Source of the DNA: Oopsacas minuta
Lineage: Eukaryota; Porifera; Hexactinellida; Lyssacinosida; Leucopsacidae
NCBI GenBank assembly: GCA_024704765.1
Contig: JAKMXF010000166.1
Coordinates: 646,743-710,742 of the forward strand
Direction of reading: 5' to 3'
Length of the DNA: 64,000 nucleotides
Shown here piece after piece: positions 22,354 to 32,262 of this stretch; position 1 is the first letter of the stretch; every line of letters begins with the position of its first letter. Both the position numbers and the translations under genes were made by a program. A model generated the notes under the pieces. It saw only the letters and a list, made by a program, of their open reading frames with translations, did not search any database and was not told the origin of the DNA.

Positions 22354-23042
22354 CAGTGGAAGCCGCTTAATCGGGACAGCTCGGGAGTCAATGTTTTGTC
22401 CCGATTAACCGATTATGATTATTGAAGTATTCGAAACTAGTTTTTCATTGTCACATGACCAGATATATCCTATTTCTCTATTACTAATCTTGATTTATCT
22501 AGGTTTAGTAGAGATTTGGTTGTAGTATGGGTATAGTTCTGCTTCAAGAGGTCATGGAATGCGTTACGATATATACTTAAAAAGTAAGAAAATAAAGTTT
22601 AAATAATTATGCATGTGTTTATTACCGCAACCCATGCAAAACGTTTGGGTATCCAACAGTGTGGCCATTATTGAGGGAATTATACACGGTGGAATAGCCA
22701 ATGGAACCTGAGGCGAGGGAGCAATGTTAATAATCTTAGTTTAGTAAATGGTAATCGCATCGGTGTTGTATTGTTATAGTTGTAGAGAAATTCAAATTCC
22801 TAGTTTTACAACAAACCATTTTACAACGATTCTGAATAAATATACAATCTTTAAATTGAGATAGAAGTACCAATTAAGCGAATACAATTAATATCCGGTT
22901 AATCGGGATAAGAAATCCTGATTAACCGATTCGATGTCCCAATTATCCGATGATTTTTCTATGTAAAAATCTGTTCCCAAACCATTGTCCCGTTTCAGCG
23001 GATATCTCGATTATCCGAGTCCCGATTAAGTGGCTTCCACTG
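22354..23042. mobile_element. pogo-like element with long imperfect ends (689 bp)
   Basis: Both ends read CAGTGGAAGCC(G/A)CTTAATCGGGAC inwards, and each abuts TA (22352-22353 and 23043-23044). Repeats of CCCGATTAACCGATT lie behind each end. The right third is collinear, inverted, with 36874-37215, so this is a family. No transposase frame, hence non-autonomous. Confidence 0.85.
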
Positions 23043-23375
23043 TATTACAACAGATAAATTTAAATATGACAAAAAACGAAATCGAATTCTGTATATGCTT
23101 TTCATTGAAATTTGAATATTACCATTACAAAGCGGGAATAAACATTTAGAGATTTAGATAACACTATATGACCAAAATTACCTTTCAAAGTGGGCTAACA
23201 GACAACAGATAATCAAAATTACATGTATATATTATTATTATTATTATTATTATAATCATTACTCTAATACCCAAAATAAAGTTTTCATTCCTATTCTAGG
23301 AAAATCTATGATATTTTCTAAAAATGGAGACCTAGTTGGTGGTATCCAACTACTCCCTTTGGCAACATAAAATCA

Positions 23376-23565
23376 GGCTACTCAAAGGGCACACTGATTC
23401 AGCTTCTTTCAGGATAACATGACTTTAATTAGGACGAATCTGTAATTGATTTCAGGCTACTGATCGTCCCATTTGTCAGAGGTCACCTTTTGGACCACAT
23501 CGGAGGTCTACCTCAGTCAACTAGAGTTGGGTAACTGACAAGATCTCCTCCCTCCTTCCTAAATA
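23376..23565 (+). repeat. Copy of the repeat upstream of the Helitron fragment
   Basis: Collinear with 15535-15715: CAAAGGGCACACTGATTCAG, TAATTGATTTCAGGCTACT, CTACCTCAGTCAACTAGAGT. The Rep-coding part is absent. A pure ATT microsatellite lies just upstream at 23230-23255. Confidence 0.65.
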
Positions 23566-23997
23566 CACGCTCGATCACACCAGAAATTCCTCCACCCTCC
23601 CCATTTCTTGATCCTTCCTCTGCATGCTCCTCCCAGGATTTATCTCCACAGCATTGTACATATTGGACTTCCAATTCCGCGTAATTTGTTGTTCTTTGCA
23701 CTATAAATAATATCATGATCTACTTCTAGAAGTAAATTTTCCTGAAAGATTTATGTATACCTCACAAATGCATAGAGAGGATTTCTTCCAGCCCTCATTA
23801 GCTCGCTATACTCATATAACAGTCCGTAATGTATCAGATAACGATTACTTACATTGAAGAGAAGATCTGTATTCCCTTGGTACAAACATTCACACGCAAT
23901 AAACTAAAATATCTGTTCCATAAGTTAAATATAGTTAAACAGTAAAGATTTATAAGTCTTAAAGATAAGGAAAGATCAAAATATTGGTTAGCAATCA

Positions 23998-24630
23998 TCA
24001 ATATCTATTATGATTGTTAATCTGGTTAGACTGCACTGAAATTTGTTAGAATATGGGAATCTCAAATATAATTAAAAGAAATTATTACCTTTATGTTCGG
24101 GGAGAGAGATAACATCGCTTTCAGTGTAAATAATTATTCCTTTGGGGAACACTAACACAGTTATCTGGTAGAAATCTGAAAGTATTTTGATATTCTGTTC
24201 CTAAAGTCTTCAATTTTTCATACAAATTTAACCTCTCACTGATTTGCGTTCTATAGATTGAAAATGTATACGGTTGTGACTGTCGTAAAATGTATAGGAT
24301 GGTATTCGTGATAAGGCACCTGAGTCTTGAATGATTGTTGATTGAAAAGCACTTGCATTTCTGGGCAAACACCAGTACAGTTTGTACAATGTCACTTTTT
24401 TCCATTTAACTTCAATATATGAATAAAAGTATCTTGTAATATTAAGACGAATATGTTAGAGAAATGATAGAGATATCACGTGGAGATTTTAATTGGTATT
24501 AATCTTGGGAAGCAACTGTCTTACAAATCGATTGAAATCCTTTTTATATGTAGGCAATTTCCAGACGTGCATTGCATACACAACGAATCTTTAACATATA
24601 CAACACGTCCTGGTATAAGTTTGAGTAGTC
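23998..24630 (-). CDS. Candidate spliced host gene, four 3' exons, unknown product
   Basis: Four minus-strand segments join with matching phase: 24630-24525, 24360-24233, 24175-24089 and 24035-23998 (stop TGA). Introns are 164, 57 and 53 bp with GT and AG ends (GTAAGA/TTTGCCCAG, GTTAAA/ACTTTCAG, GTAATA/AATTTCAG). The joined product is about 118 residues with blocks such as IPGRVVYVKDSLCMQC, YTFYDSHNRIHFQS and FPKGIIIYTESD. I do not recognise the family. The 5' exons are not found. A single-frame reading across 24405-24121 is also open, and AT-rich DNA makes chance splice sites common, so this is a hypothesis. Confidence 0.3.
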
Positions 24631-24776
24631 CTAGATGATACAATTTTAATAATATTTTAGAAAAGCTAAAGATTGATAAATGATAATAATGCAGACCAGA
24701 AATTGTAATTCATAATCATGCATTAATGTGATTTGAATTTCTTCTAATCATTTAATGCAAGAGTTTGGGATAAGTA

Positions 24777-24869
24777 TTAACAATTTTCTTCCTCAAGGTC
24801 TGATTCCAGTGTTGAGAACGCCAATTCATCTTGATCAGAGTCTCCTAAATGAGATCCAGATTGATCTGT
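24777..24869 (-). other. Candidate last exon with acidic C-terminus
   Basis: After a good acceptor (TTTGATTTTATTACAG) the minus strand reads QSGSHLGDSDQDELAFSTLE and on to EEENC and TAA. Two frames close at once; this one runs to the stop. The stop prevents joining to the exons at 24630-23998, so if real it ends a different transcript. Upstream exons are not identified. Confidence 0.25.
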
Positions 24870-25310
24870 AATAAAATCAAATAATTTTAATAGTGTAGAA
24901 TCTGTTTGTTATGAATAAATAGAGTAAGGCTTTCAGATTGGTAGTTAACACTGGGAGAGTGGAAATTGTCGAGAGGCTATGGCTAGACCATCTACATAAT
25001 CAAGCCGCCCCGACCGATTTAAAATACTAAAATATATTCTTATGGATCTTAATCAGGGTGTAAAATACTATCCTGCGACCAATGGACAATTTCTTCTTGG
25101 ATCCAAGAAGACGGGTAACATTATTATTATACAAAAATACATAAATAAGTTCAAATTGAGTACTAACTAGACATAGCGAAAGCTTAATGCTTCGGTTACC
25201 TGAAGTGTTAGACAACTAAATTTCTTAATGCTTTTGGTCGCTATGCGACCAGGTATACTCGACACAACGTGCCTCGAAGTGAAAAGTTCGCGGAAATATT
25301 TATCATCACC
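24870..25310. other. Gene-free stretch
   Basis: The 62-codon minus frame 25215-25027 has no motif. 25230-25270 has short words (GGTCGCTATGCGACC, GTGCCTCGAAGTG) resembling the outer edge of repeat C. Nothing more is supported. Confidence 0.3.
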
Positions 25311-25760
25311 CATGGTCAATCCATATTCTATTTAATGGCATTCTGTGGTAATAATGGGGCTGCTACATGGCTTGTGTTTAGAAATCTGGGCCCTTTGTAC
25401 CTAGAGTATAATGAATTTCTTAAAATCTCGAAATTCGAGAAATTTTGATGGTTTTGTACAGTCATGATGACGTAATAATCCCATGATGAGTTAGCATTTG
25501 GCCAAAATCGTGACGTCAGGAGACTTGGAATATTAAGGGGTACCTGTAATACAAATTTCTATTATGTATATTGGCTGATGATGTGAGTTTTCGAAATCCA
25601 AAAAGGTGACAATGACGTCTTAATTTCGTCATAGGTGTGAATATTTCTCCAAGATTCAAAATATCCGAGTCAGGCCCAAATACCCCTATATGCCAAAAAC
25701 CAGCCCTAGGGGCCTCCAGTTTCTTTAATCAATTCCGACCATACAAAAATATATATGTTC
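25311..25760 (+). repeat. Dispersed repeat B, copy 2
   Basis: Collinear with 5510-5960, with similar length and spacing of shared words (TAATCCCATGATGAGTTAGC, GTGACAATGACGTCTTAATT). Here TCATGATGACGTAATA is more palindromic than in copy 1. Confidence 0.65.
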
Positions 25761-26017
25761 ATACACACATACTTGCACATATTTATTGCGTTTCAATTGT
25801 ATAGATATATGTTGCTACAAAATCGTAGCAACATACGTTGCTATACACTTTGTATTAAAAACATTTACTGATACCAATAAGAAACCCATGTTTATACCTA
25901 TACATCCAGAGTTTTACAAAATGCTCATCATGGAATTATTACTTCATCATGACTACGAAAAATCAAAAATGTCCAAATTTCGAGAATTTTATGTAATATT
26001 GATAGCGTTACCCATAG

Positions 26018-26130
26018 CCTACTATGCATAAAGCCTCACATAACAATTGAAATATGGACCAGGGATGGGGTCCCCGATCCACTGTGAAAATAGTTGTTGC
26101 CTCATTTTATTGCCAAATATGGTCAAACCA
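26018..26130. repeat. Inverted-repeat partner of 29985-30110
   Basis: CATAGCCTACTATGCATAAAG, CCTCACATAACAATTGAAAT and ATGGACCAGGGATGGGG are found reversed at 29985-30110, and a degraded third copy lies near 56790-56850. The pair brackets about 3.9 kb that contains the CACTG element and the THAP pseudogene, but those have their own boundaries. Confidence 0.6.
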
Positions 26131-26406
26131 TAGCATTCTATACACTAAGGCAATGGCAGTCACAAATTTATATGGATCATGGACGCACTCATATATTCAA
26201 ATTTGTATAGTAACAATATTATTGCAGAGCAAGAAATATTCTATTTTCGTGAGACATAACAAAGTCTTAAGCCTAAAACTGGTTAGTAGTTAATTGGAAA
26301 CCCCTAATAGCTATTCTGACTAAGCCCACGAATCCCTATTAGTACTACTACAAAAATGCTAGTTAATGCTAGTTAGTGAGAGATTGTATAATTCCAAAAT
26401 ATATTA

Positions 26407-28567
26407 CACTGCTCAACAAAATTTTGTTGCATTTCTACCAACACTTGTTTTTATCTAATTTTGGGGCGCTGAATCCGAATCCGAACTTAGTTTTTTTCTG
26501 CAAGCTCTAGATTTTTTGCAAATCGAGATGTTTAATATTTTTTGCACAAAATTCAAATATTTTGTAAAAGTAACATGATTGGTCAAATGATGTTCTGCTT
26601 ACAGTTGAATAACTAGCCTCAAAACAAAAATAGGTGCCAAAAAACTTTTATGTTGCCAATAGAAATTGTATTTGTAGACAGATAGGCAACAAATGTTTAA
26701 AAAAATGTAAAAAAACAAGTTTTGCTGGTAATATGCATGTAAAAATTGATTTTTTTACAAAATGACATAGAAAAGAACGATGGCAATCTACAATAGTAAC
26801 TTAAAGCGATCAATGACAAGATGCAAAAAGATTCAAATATTCTACAACTCTGGACAAAATTTCCTCTTATAACTTCTGCGTTTGTACGCTTTGTGAGGAC
26901 AGTCACGTTTAATGCCCTAACAATAGTCTGCCATCATATGTCGGTCCCATCGACCTTGGTAGGTTCTTCCACTGTCATGAGATCCTGGTGGAAACGCTCT
27001 CCCTGTTCGTCACTGACAGCCCCAAGGTTTTCAGGGAATTTGTCCAGGTGGCTGTACATAAAATGTACTTTTATGCTCATGTTGCATCCTAAATCACGAA
27101 GCCCTGAGAGCATCTTGGATACAAGCATTTCATAATTTGGACCCTTTCTGTTACCAAGAAAGTTCTGTATAACATCCACAAAAGATAGCCATGCAGCTTT
27201 CTCCCTGACATTCATTTTCTGAATGAAGTTTTTGTCGCGAATAAGTGTACGTATCTATGGTCCATCAAACACTCCTGCTTTGATTTAACATATGACAAAG
27301 CAGGGAAAGTATACACAAGATGATGAAAGGATTCATTGCCAGGATTTAGGGCTTTAACGAACTGTTTCATGAGACCTAGCTTGATGCGCAGGGCGGAAAA
27401 ACAATTTTGTCTCTGCTTACGATCGGGTCGTGTGTTACGTTAGGCATGCCAGCTTGAAATGTTTCACGTAAGGGCCATTCCTTCTGTGTCCAATGTTTTT
27501 CACGTGCTCTGCTGTCCCACATGCTCAGATAACATGGAAATTTAGTGTATCCTTTTTGCTGACCTAGCAGAAAACTAACCATTTTGAGGTCAACACAAAT
27601 GATCCAGTTGTGATCATGATGTCGAGTAAATCCATAACAATTCTAATGTTATCATGCTGTTCCTTCAAGACAGTGGAGTGACCAACTGGGACAGCTCCAT
27701 AAACATTTCCATTGTGTAAAAGAACACACTTGAGGCTGCGCTTGGAACTGTCCATTAACAATCGTCATTTTCGTGGATCATATGAGGAGATACCCAGTTG
27801 TCCGAGAAGACCAGGAATATCGTTGCAATATACCAGCTTATTTTCCCTTGAAAAATAGGGTAGAAGGAATTCTTCTCTTTTACGAAAAAAGGAAACGTTT
27901 ACAGTTCGATCCAGCACCTGTTTTACTTTGAGCGTGGAGGCTAAGAGCTCAGCTGATTGTTTGGGCAGATCTAAATCACGTACTAAGTCATTCAATTCTG
28001 ATTGATTAAACTGCTGGTGGATAGTTACTCTGGTTTCACAAGAAGAATCTTCAGATTCTGATTCTGTGTCTATTTTTGATGTTCCATTTCTACGATCTCT
28101 TCCCTTTCCAATTCACTTTCGTCATCATCAGGAAAAGCAAAACCACTAAAGATCGGAGGAGGAAGTCTATCAGAGTGCGGGGCAGGTCGTATAGCTGATA
28201 GTATACTAGGATGACAAAAGCACAAACAAATAGCCTTAACTTTGAAAACCTGTTGAGCAATCAGGCCTGCAAAATACTCATTTACCACGTGCTCATCCTT
28301 CAGCTATGATTAACAACTGTTGACAATGGATCCAGATGATGCATACAAAAAGAAAAATGGCTTAATAGATAAAAAAGTATTTGGTGGAGATCAGAATTAT
28401 GTACTAAATAAGTACCACAAACGAAAAAATTTAAATTGTCGATTGCATGAAAACTAGAGCATGCAGAAAGAAACTGATTGCAGATTTGAAATCAGCATAC
28501 CAAAATTATATAGAATCAGTTAAAAAATCTCATGCAACAAAAAATGAAAAAAAATTGTTGAGCAGTG
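26407..28567 (-). mobile_element. DNA transposon with CACTG ends and TTA target duplication (2161 bp)
   Basis: Left CACTGCTCAACAA and right, reversed, CACTGCTCAACAA are exact inverted ends, followed on both sides by a TTTTGTTGCAT word. TTA lies directly outside each end (26404-26406 and 28568-28570). CACTR ends with 3-bp duplications are the hallmark of CACTA/EnSpm and the wider CMC group, so that assignment is inferred. The interior is one decayed minus-strand gene. Confidence 0.7.
26860..28310 (-). pseudogene. Decayed candidate transposase of an unnamed conserved family
   Basis: Reading the minus strand downward through frameshifts: an acidic SGFAFPDDDESELEREEIVE (about 28150), NDLVRDLDLPKQSAELLAS, SRENKLVYCNDIPGLLGQLG (about 27810), MDSSKRSLKCVLLHNGN (about 27740), LLGQQKGYTKFPCYLSMWDS (about 27540), EKAAWLSFVDVIQNFLGNRK, and finally MYSHLDKFPENLGAVSDEQG followed by ERFHQDL (about 27020). 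These blocks are conserved in hypothetical proteins I have met across invertebrates, usually without a name. The family's function is not established to my knowledge. At least five breaks, so not functional. Asp in MDSSK and Glu in EKAAW are candidate acidic active-site residues. Confidence 0.7.
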
Positions 28568-28669
28568 TTATCAAAGAGAAGTACAAACAAATCATAGTAT
28601 CTAACTGATTCTAACACAATGAGCTAATATCTTAAATACTACTTTTGATATATAGAAGATGGATATTTT

Positions 28670-28712
<43 letters not shown>

Positions 28713-28741
28713 TAGATAGATAGATAGATTAGATAGATAGA
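28670..28741 (+). repeat. (GATA)n microsatellite
   Basis: Tandem GATA units with two GATTA interruptions, lying between the CACTG element and the THAP pseudogene. Confidence 0.97.
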
Positions 28742-28809
28742 CCACTACACTCTTCACATAGCTAAGTTTGTAGATTTGAAAGTCAGTGATAAAGCTAAAA
28801 GAATTCACA

Positions 28810-29665
28810 AATAAATTAGTTCTTATATTGTTTAAGCTTAGCGTTGTTATTACTTGATACTGACACATTAAATGTTTTAACCTTGTTAGGAAGAATGCAA
28901 TTAGAAAGAGTTCTTTCTGTGATGCTGAAAACATGTTATTGTCCAAATGGACGAATTCATGTGAAATCGAATATTTCATACATTGGTGGTAGGATATACG
29001 GGGCTAGTTCTATTTGTCGAATATCGCTCATTGAGGTTAGCGAAAGCAATCAGGGTTCTCCATTACAATAAGCTCTAACAGATAGTTCGGAATGTACTAT
29101 CAAGTACATATTTACAAGGATATCACTATTTATAAGACTAGGGTGCATAAAAACAATACTATTTGGCTCAGGATGCGATAATGACCATATTTTAGACAAG
29201 GAAAGCAGAGGTAATTTGTCTGAAATATCAGAAAAACGGCTAATTTTGAACTTATCGATCTCTTCAGCTTCTGATTTCAAGCAAAGTGTCAAAGTTTGGT
29301 TGAATAGTTAATCTTCTCGAGATTCTAGAGAACGCCTGCGTTAGTATTAGATTAGTAGTATTATGGACAACCTGGTAGAAACGCTGGTACAGCACCATCT
29401 TTCAGCTTGAGGATGACTCGAGGGATTTCACGAAAGGTTCCTTCTCCATTTGGAACTTTGTGACTATATTCTACATCCTCTCAGCGAAAATGTTTAACAC
29501 AAGTATAAAATACTTCAATTAATCTAAATCATCACTCCGAAGAGCCCTAATCCAAGAATGTCTGAGTTCAGGTGGTTTATTAGGTAATTTGAATACAAAT
29601 ACAGTTTCGTGAGTAGATTTGTAGTTGCTTTTGCGCCCAGGAGCGGAGCGAGCAATTAGGCATTA
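28810..29665 (-). pseudogene. THAP-domain, P-element-like transposase pseudogene
   Basis: From 29650 downward the minus strand reads SAPGRKSNYKSTHETVFVFK, LRHSWIRALRSDD, YTCVKHFR, EDVEYSHKVPNGEGTFREIP and AVPAFLPGCP. This is a THAP zinc finger (C2CH, Trp, Cys-x-x-His-Phe and AVP elements) with the first cysteines mutated, the second to Arg. After a gap follow SLSKIWSLSHPEPNSIVFMH, ELSVRAYCNGEP and SDIRQIELAPYI with frame breaks, matching the region after the THAP domain in THAP-containing transposon proteins. The C-terminal catalytic part is not seen. In-frame stops at several points; no ends found. The GATA repeat lies just beyond its truncated 3' side. Confidence 0.75.
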
Positions 29666-29984
29666 TTGATAGCACTCAACAGTGGTAAAATGCTAAACTA
29701 TGCAGAAAAAAGTTGATAAATAAATAAAATACGGTTAATACATGCACAAACACAAGATAAAAAAGATCCAAGAGTGACAGAATTCGAACAGCAACTGAGT
29801 ATATGAATATCTATAGGTAGGACAACAGAATAATTGTTTCGAATTTATTTATATATCAAAATGAATTTTCAATTGATTTGGTTAGATAAACTAAATATTT
29901 AACCTTGTGGTTCATTAATAATCCAACCTGTAACTGCATCCATGGTCCGAATTTCTCTTAAAGATATGTAGTATTATTTTTGGT

Positions 29985-30110
29985 AGACTAAGTTTGACCA
30001 TATTTGTCAATAAAATGAAGAAATCACCATTTTCAGAGTAGATGGGGACGCCACCCCTGGTCCATATTTCAATTGTTACTGTGAGGCTTTATGTATAGTA
30101 GGCTATGCAT
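29985..30110. repeat. Inverted-repeat partner of 26018-26130
   Basis: Reverse-complement match to 26018-26130 (see there). Adjacent 30125-30210 (ATTCTCGGTTTTGGATATGT) is itself found reversed at 31990-32065, so two inverted pairs meet here. Confidence 0.6.
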
Positions 30111-30514
30111 TAGTTTAAATTAAGGTTTTGCAAAAACATGAATTGTTTCAAATCATTCTCGGTTTTGGATATGTGGTTTGAGATTTTGAGATATGCATAG
30201 GATCAACGTTCAAATCATTCGTGCGAGACTTAAGTCTCCCAAGAATTGTGAAATTTTCTATGGGAATGGATGCATATATTTTGGTTAGTGTACAGTCGTA
30301 GGGTCGTAAAAGAAAAGGTGAATATTCTTCTTAGTGCCCTATTCGTAATTAGTGTAAAAAGTTATTCGGAGAATATAATTTGAGTCGAAAGTCAAAAGTG
30401 AGTTCACAGTCGCTTTTGGAAGGTCATTGTTCGAATTGTGAGTCTTTAAGCCTGGAGTTGGAATTGTTTCTTCAACCATTTCAGTAGCAGGCTTGTCAAA
30501 AGGTCCTAAGTAGC

Positions 30515-30640
30515 AGGTCAGTCCAGGTCTATTAAATAATATGTGAGGTCAGATCACGTCAGATCATCGTGAAATATATTTAATACAGGTCAGGTCAGTC
30601 CAGTTCAGGTCTCAAGATTAATCAGGTCAATTTCAGGTCA
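30515..30640 (+). promoter_or_regulatory. Cluster of AGGTCA half-sites including a perfect DR5
   Basis: AGGTCA occurs at 30515, 30546, 30587, 30592, 30624 and 30635. The last two form AGGTCAatttcAGGTCA, a direct repeat with spacing 5. A reversed TGACCTgcaaaTGACCT at 30918-30934 has the same spacing. AGGTCA direct repeats are nuclear-receptor sites in animals. The cluster is 1.6 kb upstream of the glycosyltransferase gene, but it could simply be a (CAGGT)-rich repeat or transposon end. Confidence 0.35.
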
Positions 30641-30964
30641 ATGTCAGTGATTTAACAATTAATTGAGCGCAATTAATCAAGTTAGGACTAGAGAAACCAT
30701 TCACTAAGGAATGAATGGCTATACTGCTGAGTACTGATTTTGACGAGAGCCTATTACATTGAAGATATATCATTTTCGAAACTTGTTGACCGTATTGGAA
30801 GTAATTTAATTCAATTTAAGAGTGAATTAAGTGACGGGATTAGCAAGGTAAGATTGTTATAAAAGAAAGAATACCGTAAACTTCTGAAGCCTGAAAATGA
30901 GCCGAATACACTCTGAATGACCTGCAAATGACCTGAAAATTAACTGACATTTGAAAAGCTAGTT

Positions 30965-31625
30965 CAGTAGATATTGCTTTATGAACTTCAAAATAGTATG
31001 AAATATTCAATTCTTTGGTGTAGGGTGGTACATTACTGTCTGTTCTCTAGACTTTGTAAAGTGTGACCTTATTGGTTTCATAATACTCCCAAAACTGAAT
31101 ACTTTGGTTTAGAGGTGAATATTTTCGGAAAAACAATGCAAATGACTCTCATGTATCGACCTTATTCATAGTTTTTCCGTATTTGTACCATTTTTGAAGT
31201 TCACGAAGCAATATATTTACTGAAATGGTCGATAAATCAATTCCAACTGACCCTCCTTTTTAGCCTGAATACGAATAACGGACTAAAAAGAATTGAGTAA
31301 TAGATATTCTTCCAGTAGTTATTGTAATATCAGTAGATATATATATTCCTTCAAGAACTTCAAAGATTCTACCAAAATTCAAATCTATAGAGTAGGGTGG
31401 TACATTATTGTCTGTTCTCTAAACTTTGTTAAGTGTGATCTCAAATTGTTTGCAAAACACACGTAAACTGGATTTTTTGGCATAGTATGGAAATGACCCT
31501 AATGTATCGACCTAATACCAAGGTTCTTTACTTTGGACCATCATTGGAGTTCTTGAAGCAATAATATATCTCCCGAAAAGGTGAGAAAATACATTCCAAC
31601 TGACCCTAATACAGGCTGAAAAATG
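30965..31625 (+). repeat. Tandem dimer of a ~355-bp unit
   Basis: Two head-to-tail copies: TAGGGTGGTACATTACTGTC and GTTCTCTAGACTTTGTAAAG in unit 1 recur as TAGGGTGGTACATTATTGTC and GTTCTCTAAACTTTGTTAAG in unit 2. ATGTATCGACC, TTCCAACTGACCCT and GAAGCAATA also repeat in order. Arms at 30125-30210 and 31990-32065 bracket the dimer as an inverted pair. Confidence 0.75.
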
Positions 31626-31728
31626 ACATTTCACACCTTCTGTGGACACAGTTTCTATGTTTTCGAAACAATCAAAATAATCTCTTTGTATAACTTTTTA
31701 CGCTATATTAATAAATAAAATTAATCAT

Positions 31729-31843
31729 GGCTGTATCAACTCATATAGAGTTGGAAAAAGTCAACTTTATTTTTGAATGAGTTGAATTGGTTGGTAGACA
31801 AAAAGGAGTTGATTTTGCCAACTCAAAATGAGTTGATACAGCC
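31729..31843. mobile_element. Foldback MITE with GGCTGTATCAACTCA ends (115 bp)
   Basis: GGCTGTATCAACTCATATAG and its reversed partner GGCTGTATCAACTCATTTTG are followed by a mirrored AGTTGG(A/C)AAAA.TCAACT. The ends resemble PIF/Harbinger ends in outline, but a clear 3-bp duplication is not seen. Confidence 0.8.
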
Positions 31844-32262
31844 TAGCAGTGAGTCCGAATTATGCACTAAGAGTAATATCTCATTGTTTCTTTCGGGCTG
31901 GTACATTGGCCACAATATATTCATTCCTTCCGATAGGAATTACAAAATTTTTTGGGAGACCTTAGAGTATCCCCTTAATGGTTGAGTTTGAACCTATTAG
32001 CACATCTAAAAACGTCAAACAACATATCCAAAACCGAGAATGATCTGAATCAATCATGTTTTTGCGCCACCCTAGCTATATATATATATCGAAATTTCCA
32101 ATAAAAATTCATTAACCAGGGGATTAATGTAGCTTGAACCGGCCAACTCTGATTCATAATGTAATGCTTAGTATTCATTTGGGTTTTTCTATCCATTTAG
32201 CAATTTAACAATTAATTAATGCTTATCCTTATTTGTGTACACTCTCAGAATAGCTCATTCTT

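Noticed and set aside
28740-29040. Short-intron host gene on minus strand with 57- and 59-bp introns
   Set aside because: Upstream reading shows a THAP/P-like pseudogene whose frame continues through the supposed introns with ordinary stop codons. This also lowers trust in the 24-kb spliced model.
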